A DNA stretch of 64,000 nt from Corynebacterium minutissimum (GTDB lineage Bacteria > Actinomycetota > Actinomycetes > Mycobacteriales > Mycobacteriaceae): the NCBI RefSeq assembly GCF_000805675.1, contig NZ_JSEF01000016.1:1-64000 (forward strand), in the 5' to 3' direction. Made by a program: the position numbers and the translations under genes. The notes below the pieces were generated by a model. It did not search any database. It saw only the letters and a program-made list of their open reading frames with translations, and was not told the DNA's origin. Numbering within the stretch: the first letter of the stretch is position 1; each line of letters begins with the position of its first letter. Positions 44,597-53,271 of the stretch are shown piece after piece.

Positions 44597-45606
44597 TGGA
44601 TCTCGTTACCATTTGGTTTCTAGCCATCGCCGCCTTCTTCACCATTTACTTCGTCCTAGAGGGCTTCGACTTCGGCGTGGGCATGTCCTTGCCATTGCTG
44701 GGAGGCAAAAGCGCCAAGGAGGCCGATGCCCGCCGTTCCGCGGCCGTCGAATCAATAGGTCCCCTCTGGGATGGAAACGAGGTGTGGCTGATCGTGGCCG
44801 GCGGCAGCATCTTCGCTGCCTTCCCCGATTGGTATGCCACTCTCTTTTCTGGGTTCTATCTTCCCCTCCTGCTCATTCTGCTCGCCCTCATTGTGCGCGG
44901 AGTCTCCATCGAGTGGCGGCATAAGGTAGACAGCCTAAGCTGGCGGCGTCGCTGTGACGCTGGGATCGTCCTTGGCTCCATCGTTCCGGCCTTCCTGTGG
45001 GGTGTGGCGATGACAAATATGGTCATCGGGGTCAACTTCACCTCCTTCGGTCATGTTTCAGCCGCCACCGAGGGCTTTATCGGTCTGCTCAATCCCCGCG
45101 GCCTGCTCGGTGGCCTAGCCTTCGTACTCTTATTCTTCGCGCACGGTCTGTTTTTCCTCGGTCTCAAGTGCGCTGACCCGCTGCGCCGGCGCGTGCATCA
45201 ACTCGCCCATGGCGGCATTGCTCCCCTCGCTGCTGCAGTGGGCGCAGCCTACCTACTGTGGATGCAACTAGCCACGGGCAAAGGCTGGACCTGGTTGGCA
45301 CTTGTTGGCGTGCTCGCGGCTTTGGTCGTGGCCCTGGTCGCTGTGTGGAATAACCGCGATGCCCTAGCCTTCTACGGAACTGCAGCCGCGGTGGTAGGCG
45401 TCGGAGTCTTCCTATTTGGTTCCCTATTTCCCTACCTGCTTCCAGCCAGCAATGACATCGCGAGTCTAGATATCTACAACGCATCCGCGAACCCCTATAC
45501 CCTGAAAATCATGAGCTGGGCATCGCTGTTGCTGGCACCGTGTGTCATCATCGGCCAAGGTTGGTCCTACTGGCAATTCCGCAAGCGCGTCACCGTCGAA
45601 CACTAA
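44596..45606 (+). CDS. cydB: Cytochrome bd oxidase subunit II
   Basis: A 336-residue membrane protein. CydB motifs: FVLEGFDFGVGMSLPLLG near the N-terminus, GPLWDGNEVWLIVAGGSIFAAFPDWYA, LRRRVHQLAHGG and the terminal NPYTLKIMSWASLLLAP. About eight to nine membrane segments. Its ATG shares one base with the cydA stop, so the two are coupled. It stabilises CydA and the heme b595/d site. Confidence 0.95.
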   Translation: MDLVTIWFLAIAAFFTIYFVLEGFDFGVGMSLPLLGGKSAKEADARRSAAVESIGPLWDGNEVWLIVAGGSIFAAFPDWYATLFSGFYLPLLLILLALIVRGVSIEWRHKVDSLSWRRRCDAGIVLGSIVPAFLWGVAMTNMVIGVNFTSFGHVSAATEGFIGLLNPRGLLGGLAFVLLFFAHGLFFLGLKCADPLRRRVHQLAHGGIAPLAAAVGAAYLLWMQLATGKGWTWLALVGVLAALVVALVAVWNNRDALAFYGTAAAVVGVGVFLFGSLFPYLLPASNDIASLDIYNASANPYTLKIMSWASLLLAPCVIIGQGWSYWQFRKRVTVEH

Positions 45607-45623
45607 GCGAGGCAGGAGGTACT

Positions 45624-47249
45624 ATGGCCGCTCCCGTTGATCCTGCGCTCCTACGCCTTGTTCCGCCCGTGCGAAGCCTCATCGTGCGTACCGGCATCTT
45701 TCAGGCGTTATCAACCGTGCTAGTGCTAGCGCGCGGAATACTCATCGGCTCCGTCGCGGCCACCGTCATCACTCGAACGGCACTTGAACCGGGGGCTTGG
45801 CCCGCCGGCACGTGGCTCAAGGAGCCATCGATCTGGTGGATGCTCATAGCGTTATTCGCCGTGGTGGTCGTCCATGCGGCGGTAGCCGGACTGGCCCAGC
45901 GCGAACAATCACGTGCGGTAGGCGCGAGCGTCGACAAGCTGCGCGAGGCTACCGTGACTGCGTTATCCCACCGCGATCCCCGTGTGGTGGAAGAAGAATC
46001 AGGCCGTTGGCGCCACATCCTTGGCCGCGGTATGGAGGACTTTCGGCCCTATCTTTCCCAATTCCTTCCGGCGCTCATTGCCGCATGCATCTCCACCCCG
46101 GCTGCGCTGGCTACGGTGGCCTACTTCGACTGGGTTTCCGGTATTTTTGCGCTGGTCACCTTGCCACTCATCCCTGCGTTTATGATTCTCATCGGAACCC
46201 TCACCGCCCAGCACACTCGTCGTCGCCTGGAGGTAACCGCGGGCCTAGGCCAGCAGCTTGCAGATCTCGTGGGTGGTGCGCCGACATTGAGGGCGCTTCG
46301 CGCTGCGGAAACTCCGAAGCAGTATGTGTCCCTATTAGGCAAACGGCACACAGCGGCGACCCTTGGAGTGCTGCGGCTGGCTTTCTTATCTTCTTTCGCA
46401 CTGGAGTTTATCGCCACGCTATCTGTGGCACTAGTGGCAGTAAGCATCGGGCTGCGCCTAGTGGCTGGCGATATCGAGCTGCTTCCTGCGCTGGTGGTGC
46501 TCATCATCGTGCCCGAGGTCTTTAACCCAGTGCGCACCATCGGCACTAGCTTCCACGCTGCCGCGGATGGCATGGAATCTGCCAAGGCGGCTCTGGACCT
46601 AATAGCGCAACCGGTGCAGGTTGCCGGCAGCTACCGCCACCTGTCTAAATCCGGCAAGGTAAGCGTACACAACCTCAGCATCGACGGGCGCGAGGGAACG
46701 CGGCCCAAGGACTTAAGTCTGCAAGCCGAGCCAGGCCAGGTGGTGGTGCTGGCGGGGCCAAACGGTAGTGGCAAATCCAGTGTGCTGCTCGCCTTGCTTG
46801 GGCAACTGCCTGATTCCGCGGTTGGTGGGTACGTCGAGATACCCGACCAGGTCTCTTACTTGCCCGCCACCCCAGCCCTAATTACTGGCACCGTGGAGAA
46901 CAATCTCGAGCTCTGGGCGGCGCCGGCACCCCAGCTGGCCCACGCGAGCGCAGAGATCCCGGTGGGGGTGCCGGCAAGCCGCCAAATTTCATCGTCCGGC
47001 AGCGGGCTATCAGCTGGCCAGCGCGAGCGGCTCGGCATCGTTCGCGCCCTAGCCTGCCCTGCCCGCTGTTATCTCCTCGATGAGCCCACCGCACACCTTT
47101 CGCCCGCGCTTGTCGACGGCGTCCTTGCCGCCCTGCGCTCCCGAGCCGATGCCGGTGCCACCGTCGTCCTCGCCAGCCACGATCCTCGTGTACTCGAGGT
47201 TGCGGACCGCGTCTACCGCTTGGAAGGAGCCGAAAATGAGCCGAAATAG
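45624..47249 (+). CDS. cydD: ABC exporter CydD (glutathione/cysteine, heme-linked)
   Basis: A 541-residue ABC half-transporter from the ATG at 45624 (AGGAGG six bases upstream); a longer frame would overlap cydB. N-terminal six-helix TMD, then the ATPase with Walker A LAGPNGSGKSSVLL, signature SAGQRERLGIVRAL and Walker B CYLLDEPTAHLS. CydDC exports reductant or binds heme and is needed to mature cytochrome bd. It overlaps cydC by 14 bases. Confidence 0.9.
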   Translation: MAAPVDPALLRLVPPVRSLIVRTGIFQALSTVLVLARGILIGSVAATVITRTALEPGAWPAGTWLKEPSIWWMLIALFAVVVVHAAVAGLAQREQSRAVGASVDKLREATVTALSHRDPRVVEEESGRWRHILGRGMEDFRPYLSQFLPALIAACISTPAALATVAYFDWVSGIFALVTLPLIPAFMILIGTLTAQHTRRRLEVTAGLGQQLADLVGGAPTLRALRAAETPKQYVSLLGKRHTAATLGVLRLAFLSSFALEFIATLSVALVAVSIGLRLVAGDIELLPALVVLIIVPEVFNPVRTIGTSFHAAADGMESAKAALDLIAQPVQVAGSYRHLSKSGKVSVHNLSIDGREGTRPKDLSLQAEPGQVVVLAGPNGSGKSSVLLALLGQLPDSAVGGYVEIPDQVSYLPATPALITGTVENNLELWAAPAPQLAHASAEIPVGVPASRQISSSGSGLSAGQRERLGIVRALACPARCYLLDEPTAHLSPALVDGVLAALRSRADAGATVVLASHDPRVLEVADRVYRLEGAENEPK

Positions 47250-48867
47250 TCACGCCTCTAAGGCTGAATCCACAGGCTTTTCTTCCTCCAACGAGGCCTC
47301 AACCCCGCTCGTAGCTGAGCGGGAGGCGACCTTAACTCAATTGCGGTTTATCTTCTCCACCTGCGGGTTTAGTCCCGCGTCTTTGGCAGTGGCCATTGGC
47401 GTTAGTTCCTTGGCCCTGCTGGCGGCCCTGGCTCTGGCAATGACTTCGGGTTGGCTGATTACTCGAGCCTGGCAGGCTCCTCCGGTACTGGAGCTTTCCG
47501 TCGCCGTGACCAGCGTGCGTGCGTTGGGAATCTCACGCGCAGTCTTTCGTTACGCAGACCGGCTTTATGCGCACCGTTTGGCGCTGCGCACGACCACACG
47601 ATTGCGCAGTGCCATCTTTAATGGGCTCATCGATTCCCAGGTGGATCTCGGTCCCCGCGGGCGGGCCCACGTACGCCTAGTCGACGATGCGGACAAGATC
47701 ACCGATCTCATCGTGCGCACGCTGGTGCCCTGCGGGGTAGCTGCGGTCTTGAGCGTCGTGTCCTTAATCTGTGCCTTCTTAATGTCGGTCCCGGCCGCGC
47801 TGGTTATGGCTGGAGCCTTCGCCCTAACCGGCATCGCCGTCCCAGCATTAGTGGCACAAGCTAGTAGAAAGTCCCAAGCCACATCTACCCGAAATGCCTT
47901 CACGGAGAATCTAGATAACACCCTGCACAACCGGGTGGAGTTCGCCGCCGCGGGGCGCGGAGAACTGCTCAGGAATCTCGCCGCACGAGCCTCGCGGCGC
48001 GAGACCTCGGCCCGGGTAGCCGCGGATCGGCCCCTCGCCGTAGCAGATGCACTAAGTTCCGGCGCCATCGGCTGTGCAGCAGTAGGCGTATTGATCTGTG
48101 CCCTTGCCTTCTACACCGGAAACCCGATGTGGATGGGCACGCTCGTGTTGTTGGCACTGTCCTCTTTCGAGGCACATGCGGCGCTACCGCAGGCGGCACA
48201 GTCCTGGCAGGAGGCCTCGGGGTCTATTCACTCGCTTTCGGCCGTTCTCAAGGCGCCGCCGAGGCCGCAGCCTCGATTCACGGACACGCGCTTCGTGCGC
48301 GCCCGCAACCTGCGGACCGAATTCGGGGATACAGTATGGAATTTCGAAGCCTTACCTGGCCAACGCGTGGTAGTGCGCGGAAAGTCCGGGTCCGGAAAGA
48401 CTATGCTGCTCGAGACTATCGCCGGTGTGCGCGAAGCCATCTCCGGCGAGGTAACGCGGCCTGCCTCTTGCATACTATCGGCGGAGGATGCCTGGATATT
48501 TGCCACCAGCGTGCGCGAAAACATTCGCGTGGCTGCGCCTGAGGCCTCCGAGACTTTAATGAGCACTACCCTTGCCGCCGTGGGATTTGAGCTCGACCTC
48601 GACACGCAGCTTTCCGACGGCGCCGATTCACTTTCCAGCGGACAACGCCGCCGACTGTTGCTGGCCCGCGCGCTGTGCACGAAGGCCGATGTGTTGCTGC
48701 TCGACGAGCCCACCGAGCACATAGCTGCGAGTGATTCCGCCCGCCTACTTAATGTGCTGTGCACCCAACCTTTGCCGGGTGCGCTGCCCGAGCGCACCGT
48801 CATCATAGTCACGCATGCCCCCGGGCCGGTGGGGATCGAAGTACTCTCCCCTGCCCACCTAGCTTAG
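47236..48867 (+). CDS. cydC: ABC exporter CydC
   Basis: A 543-residue partner of CydD from the ATG at 47236. TMD, then Walker A VRGKSGSGKTMLLE, signature LSSGQRRRLLLARAL and Walker B VLLLDEPTEHIA. Like CydD it is needed for assembly of the bd oxidase. It ends four bases before the convergent CoA-transferase remnant. Confidence 0.9.
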   Translation: MSRNSHASKAESTGFSSSNEASTPLVAEREATLTQLRFIFSTCGFSPASLAVAIGVSSLALLAALALAMTSGWLITRAWQAPPVLELSVAVTSVRALGISRAVFRYADRLYAHRLALRTTTRLRSAIFNGLIDSQVDLGPRGRAHVRLVDDADKITDLIVRTLVPCGVAAVLSVVSLICAFLMSVPAALVMAGAFALTGIAVPALVAQASRKSQATSTRNAFTENLDNTLHNRVEFAAAGRGELLRNLAARASRRETSARVAADRPLAVADALSSGAIGCAAVGVLICALAFYTGNPMWMGTLVLLALSSFEAHAALPQAAQSWQEASGSIHSLSAVLKAPPRPQPRFTDTRFVRARNLRTEFGDTVWNFEALPGQRVVVRGKSGSGKTMLLETIAGVREAISGEVTRPASCILSAEDAWIFATSVRENIRVAAPEASETLMSTTLAAVGFELDLDTQLSDGADSLSSGQRRRLLLARALCTKADVLLLDEPTEHIAASDSARLLNVLCTQPLPGALPERTVIIVTHAPGPVGIEVLSPAHLA

Positions 48868-48871
48868 AAAA

Positions 48872-49559
48872 CTAGGCGCGCATATCGCCCTTTTCTGCGA
48901 AGTTAATCTGGAAATCAAAAGCGGTCTTCAGATCGTGCGGGGTGTGGATGAACTTATTCTTCTTCGCCCGCTCGTAGTACTGCTCCAGCAATGGACGGTA
49001 CTCGGGATGCGCCACCGCGATGACCTTCTCCACACGTTCACGCGGGGCTAGCCCACGCAGGTCAGCCACGCCGTACTCCGTGATAATCACCATGGCATCG
49101 TGCTCGGTGTGGTCGGTGTGGGAGACAAAGGGAACAATGGCAGAAATCTTGCCGTCTTTCGCCACGGAAGGCGAGACGAACGTGGTGATATAACCGTTGC
49201 GTGTGAAGTCTCCCGAGCCGCCCGTTCCGTTCATAATACGAGAGCCACCCATGTTGGTGGAGTTAATATTGCCGTAGATATCGGCCTCGATCATGCCGTT
49301 GGAGGCAATAAAGCCGAGGCGGCGGATAACCTCCGGGTGGTTGGAGACTTGCTGCGGCCGCAAGATGATGTGCTTGCGGTAGCGCTCCGCCTCGGCGTTC
49401 ATCTTTTCTGCGTACTCGGGCGACAGGGCGAAGGAGGTGGCCGAGGCAACGGTCATCTTGCCCGCGTCAATCAGGTCGAGCATGCCGTCCTGGAAAACTT
49501 CCGTATAGGCCTGGATATTCTCAAACTTTGACTCTAAGAGTCCCGCCATCACAGCATTG
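48872..49559 (-). pseudogene. Acetyl-CoA hydrolase/succinyl-CoA:acetate CoA-transferase, 3' part only
   Basis: About 229 C-terminal residues with GSRIMNGTGGSGDFTRNGYI, FVSHTDHTEHDAMVIITEYG and VADLRGLAPRERVEKVIAVA, characteristic of the acetyl-CoA hydrolase/transferase C-terminal domain (Cat/ActA type, acetate metabolism). The 5' half is missing: at 49560 the frame crosses into IS6 copy 3, which supplies an artificial ATG at 49609. The family is about 500 residues, so this is a remnant. With the purL end it marks the borders of a captured chromosomal segment. Confidence 0.85.
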
Positions 49560-50403
49560 GGTGCTGTTGCAAACTTCAGGCGGAGAGCCGTGACGACCCA
49601 GTTTCTCATTTCCTGATGGCCGCTGCGTGCCGGCGTTCTCAGGCAGCCTCGAACACCCGGCTGACGATCACCGCATCCGGATTGGGGTGCCCATAAGCAA
49701 ACATCGTGCCCTGGCCTTTCCGTAATGAATGCATCGCTTCCATCCCTTTCAACGTCCGGTACGCCGAGGTCCGGTTTTTGAACGCCCCCTTCGGTCCGAG
49801 GATCCGTTTCAGCCGCCCATGATCTCCTTCAATGACGTTATTGAGGTATTTCACCTGCCGGTGTTCCACGGTCTGCGGGCAGATTCCCTCTGACTTCAAC
49901 TCGGCGATTGCCCTGGCCAGGGAGGGTGCTTTATCGGTGTTGATCACCCGCGGGAACCCGGTTATCGTGTTCGACCTCAGGGTCTTGGCCAGGAAACGCT
50001 TCGCTGCGGCGACGTTACGCTTTGGGGACAGGTAAAAGTCCAGGGTCTGACCACCGTCGGTGATCGCCCGATAGAGGTAGCACCACTTTCCCCCGACCCG
50101 GATATAGGTCTCGTCCACCCGCCAGGACCGGGCCTGCCAATCCGGGACTTGTCGGTACCACCGGGTCTGCTTGTCCAGCTCAGGAGCATATTTCTGGACC
50201 CAGTGGTAGATGGTGCTGTGATCGACCGGTACGCCCCGCTGAAGTCATCATTTCTTCCAGATCGCGGTAGCTCACGCCGTAGCGGCAGTACCACCGCACC
50301 GCCCACAGGATGATGTCACGGGGAAATGACGACCGGAGAAGATGCCCATGGCTCTGATTATTTCACGCAGGTCTTCCTGTCGCCCGAACTTTGCAACAGC
50401 ACC
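49560..50403 (-). mobile_element. IS6-family insertion sequence, copy 3
   Basis: 844 bp with ends GGTGCTGTTGCAAA and its complement, same orientation as copies 1 and 2. Its first 240 bases diverge from copy 1 by scattered substitutions and the middle is identical, as after gene conversion. Flanking octamers CAGCATTG and TTATAGGC differ. Confidence 0.88.
49639..50349 (-). pseudogene. IS6-family transposase, frameshifted (copy 3)
   Basis: DDE half intact (DETYIRVGGKWCY to VIVSRVFEAA). It has the shared shift after the SAG codons and also lacks one base in the N-terminal G/A run near 50319, which breaks the first 15 codons. It is inactive even with programmed shifting. Confidence 0.82.
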
Positions 50404-50405
50404 TT

Positions 50406-50533
50406 ATAGGCTCAGTTTTGGTTGCGAGTGCTGTGGTGGCAACTGTCAGTCCAGAGGCCAAGAAGCTTTTGGCTCAAAATGCACCAAAGGTATTATCCTC
50501 AACCGCCAAAATGTTACTTCCAGGTAAGAAATA
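50406..50533 (+). pseudogene. C-terminal fragment of an unidentified protein
   Basis: One frame reads GSVLVASAVVATVSPEAKKL and ends KMLLPGKK-stop at 50531-50533, beginning at the IS6 border. It is the tail of a gene cut by copy 3 or by its recombination. Identity unknown. Confidence 0.4.
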
Positions 50534-50638
50534 GTCCCTATTTATAGATAGCTCCTGGCGGTTAATCCTGTCATCCTGGCTCTCGTCGAGCTGCAACTCT
50601 CGCATAGCGTGGTTGCTAAGGAGGTGTGCCCAATTGGA

Positions 50639-51028
50639 TTACAAGTACCTACACACTTGATCGGTGCTGCACGTTTCAGGGTCCGGGTGTGCGGCGTCCT
50701 GTCTGAGGTCCGCGATAGTGTCGCGCAGCACGGAGAGCTGCGCGATCTGCTGCTCGATCTCAGCGAGGCGCACGTCAAGCAGGTCGCGCACGTGCTCGCA
50801 GGGCGCCTGGCCGCCGTCGCGGATGTCGAGGATCTGGCGGATCTGGGCGAGGGTCAGCCCGGCGGCCTGGCCCCGGTGGATGAACCCGACCCGACCCACG
50901 GCATCCTCGGCGTAGTCCCGATAGCCGGAGGCCAATCGCTCGGCCGGAGGGAGCAGCCCCGACTCCTCGTAGAACCGCAGGGTCTTGGTCGTGGTTCCGG
51001 TTGCTTCCGCAAGCTGTCCGATCCTCAT
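50639..51028 (-). CDS. merR: MerR-type mercury-responsive regulator
   Basis: A 129-residue MerR family protein from the ATG at 51028; a longer frame would run through the promoter. N-terminal HTH MRIGQLAEATGTTTKTLRFYEESGLLPP, coiled-coil dimerisation helix, and metal-binding cysteines in APCEHV and PETCSTDQVC, consistent with mercury or other soft metal. It is divergent from merA across a dyad-containing promoter, the classical arrangement. Confidence 0.85.
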   Translation of the reverse strand: MRIGQLAEATGTTTKTLRFYEESGLLPPAERLASGYRDYAEDAVGRVGFIHRGQAAGLTLAQIRQILDIRDGGQAPCEHVRDLLDVRLAEIEQQIAQLSVLRDTIADLRQDAAHPDPETCSTDQVCRYL

Positions 51029-51061
51029 GTTCGCCGATTCCCCTTCCAATGGCCACCACAC

Positions 51062-51093
51062 TTGACCTTCCATTGTACTGGAAGGTTCACAAT
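51062..51093 (+). promoter_or_regulatory. MerR-type promoter/operator of merA
   Basis: The dyad ACCTTCCA-TTGTAC-TGGAAGGT (51065-51086) lies between -35 TTGACC (51062-51067) and a -10-like CACAAT (51088-51093), a 20-base spacer. Long spacers with a central dyad are the hallmark of MerR activation by DNA untwisting. Confidence 0.75.
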
Positions 51094-51136
51094 GGTTCCA
51101 TAGGAACTTTTGAACCACAGGGAAGAGACATCTGGA

Positions 51137-52561
51137 ATGACAAACGAAAAGTTCGATCTGGCGATTATTGGTTCCGGCGGCGGAGCGTTTGCGGCCGCGA
51201 TCCGGGCCACCGGACTGGGCAAGCGCGTCGTGATGGTGGAGCGCGGCACCGTGGGCGGGACATGCGTGAACACGGGCTGCGTCCCGTCGAAGGCGCTCCT
51301 AGCTGCCGCGGAGGCCCGCCACGTGGCGTTGGATTCGGCCCGCTTCCCTGGGGTGGCGGCCTCGGCGGGCCCGGTGGACATGCCGGCCCTGATTCAGGGC
51401 AAGGCCGCGCTGGTTGAAAGCATGCGCACGGAGAAGTACGTCGATCTGGCCGCGGACTACGGGTGGACGATGATCTCGGGGGACGCGTCGTTCACCGGAA
51501 CCCAGGACGCACCGCTGCTCCGGGTGATCTCCCCGGATGGTGCAGTGAGAACGATCGAGGCCGGGCACTACCTCGTGGCCACTGGCTCCGCACCCTACGT
51601 GCCCCCCGTTCCCGGACTGGCCGAGGCCGGGTACCTGACCTCGACGACGGCGATGGAACTGGACGAGGTGCCCGAATCAATGCTGATCCTGGGCGGAGGC
51701 TATGTTGCCCTGGAGATGGCACAACTTTTCTCCCGGCTGGGCTCCCGGGTGACCATGCTGGTCCGTTCCCGGTTGGCCTCGCAGGAGGAACCGGAGGCAT
51801 CCAAGGCGTTGGCGGGGGTGTTCGCCGACGAGGGGATCCGGGTGGTCCGGCGGGCCATGGCCGACTCCGTGGCCTCCGGCCCGGACGGGGTCTCGGTGAC
51901 GGCAAACGTGGCCGGGGGCGAGGAGGTGTTCCGCGCTTCCCGCATCCTCGTGGCACTGGGCCGCCGCCCGGTGACCGAGGGACTGGACCTTGACGCCGTC
52001 GGGGTGAAGACCGGCGCATCCGGCGAGATCGTGGTCGATTCCCGCCTGGCCACGTCCAACCCGCGGGTTTGGGCCGCCGGGGACGCGACCGGCCATCGGG
52101 AGTTCGTTTACGTCGCAGCGGCCCACGGTGCCTTGGCCGTGGACAATGCGTTCACCGATGCCCTGGCCGAGGTCGACTACCGGCACCTGCCCCGGGTCAC
52201 CTTCACCAGTCCCGCCATCGGGGCGGTCGGGATGACGGAAAAGGAAGCTGTCGCCGCCGGGATCAGCTGCGAGTGCCGGGTCCTCCCCCTGGAGTACGTG
52301 CCGCGAGCCGTGGTCAACCGCGACACCCGCGGCTTCATCAAGGTTGTCGCGGACCGCGACACCGGACGGATCCTGGGCCTCTCCGCGGTGGCCAAGGACG
52401 CCGGGGAAATCGCCGCCGCCGGCGTCTACATCCTCGAAGCGGGCATGACCACCGCGCAGGTCGCCGCCGCCTGGAGCCCCTACCTGACGATGGCCGAGGG
52501 CATCAGGATCGCCGTCAAGGCCTTCACCACCGACGTCTCCGAGCTCTCCTGCTGCGCCTGA
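51137..52561 (+). CDS. merA: Mercuric reductase
   Basis: A 474-residue flavoprotein disulfide reductase from the ATG at 51137. The redox pair is in GTCVNTGCVPSKALL (about residues 42-56), FAD site IIGSGGGAFAAAIRA, NAD site LILGGGYVALEMAQLF and the C-terminal vicinal Cys pair in SELSCCA, which delivers Hg(II) to the active site and is diagnostic of MerA. It reduces Hg(II) to volatile Hg(0) with NADPH. The N-terminal NmerA metal-binding domain is absent. It is first in an operon with a thioredoxin-like lipoprotein and a CcdA-like protein; no merT or merP is visible. Confidence 0.93.
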   Translation: MTNEKFDLAIIGSGGGAFAAAIRATGLGKRVVMVERGTVGGTCVNTGCVPSKALLAAAEARHVALDSARFPGVAASAGPVDMPALIQGKAALVESMRTEKYVDLAADYGWTMISGDASFTGTQDAPLLRVISPDGAVRTIEAGHYLVATGSAPYVPPVPGLAEAGYLTSTTAMELDEVPESMLILGGGYVALEMAQLFSRLGSRVTMLVRSRLASQEEPEASKALAGVFADEGIRVVRRAMADSVASGPDGVSVTANVAGGEEVFRASRILVALGRRPVTEGLDLDAVGVKTGASGEIVVDSRLATSNPRVWAAGDATGHREFVYVAAAHGALAVDNAFTDALAEVDYRHLPRVTFTSPAIGAVGMTEKEAVAAGISCECRVLPLEYVPRAVVNRDTRGFIKVVADRDTGRILGLSAVAKDAGEIAAAGVYILEAGMTTAQVAAAWSPYLTMAEGIRIAVKAFTTDVSELSCCA

Positions 52562-52707
52562 GCTCCAGCCCCCACTACCGAAGCAAAGGAATGCCCTGAC
52601 CGCCACCGACCAGGCCCTCACCTATCTGTTGTCCCCGAGCACCACCGCACCGACCACGGCACCGCCTGAGTCCCCATCCCCATTCCTGGAAGGAACCACC
52701 AGACACC

Positions 52708-53271
52708 ATGACATACCCGAGATCCCGCCGTTCTCTGTCCGTTCCCCGGCCCAGGCACCTCGCCTGCGCCCTGTTTCTGGCAGCGGTCATGGCACTGACA
52801 ACCGCCTGCGCCAGCTCACCGAGCGGCCCGTCGGCCGCGCCAGGCGGTTCGTCGCCCGACGCGGCCGGTGCCGTTGCCGTTACGGTCTCCGACATTGACG
52901 GCACTACCCGGACCATCCCGGACGGTAAGCCCGCAGCACTGTTCTTCTTCTCTGCCGGATGCGGTGAGTGTGCAGAAGGGGCCGATTCCCTGAACAAGGC
53001 CTCCACGGCCCTGGGAAGCTCGGCCGACTACCTCCTGGTGGACGTGGACCCCCGAGAACCGAAGGAGACCATCAACGGATTCCGCGATTACATCAAGGCC
53101 CTTGAGCTCCCTGCCGTCATCGACACCGAGGCCACACTGACCACCCGGTACAAGGTCACCTCCATAAGCACCCTGGTGGTGGTCGACGCGAAGGGCGACG
53201 TTACCTTCCGGGCCACCGACCCGTCTGCGGAAAAGATCCAAGAAGAACTCACCAAGGCCGGTGCCCAATGA
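52708..53271 (+). CDS. Thioredoxin-like lipoprotein in the mer operon
   Basis: A 187-residue protein. Signal peptide with lipobox LTTAC (Cys at about 34), a short Ala/Ser-rich linker, then a thioredoxin fold with the redox motif CGEC in FFFSAGCGECAEGADSL, a DVDP strand, and VTSISTLVVVDAKGDV with the fold's conserved region before the last strand. It should be a membrane-anchored extracytoplasmic thiol oxidoreductase or mercury-binding protein. The stop overlaps the CcdA-like start by four bases, so it is probably reduced by that protein. Confidence 0.85.
   Translation: MTYPRSRRSLSVPRPRHLACALFLAAVMALTTACASSPSGPSAAPGGSSPDAAGAVAVTVSDIDGTTRTIPDGKPAALFFFSAGCGECAEGADSLNKASTALGSSADYLLVDVDPREPKETINGFRDYIKALELPAVIDTEATLTTRYKVTSISTLVVVDAKGDVTFRATDPSAEKIQEELTKAGAQ

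Noticed and set aside
35942..50403. Target-site duplications around IS6 copies
   Set aside because: The eight bases on each side of all three copies were compared, and no pair matched, so simple insertion of any copy at its present place is not supported.
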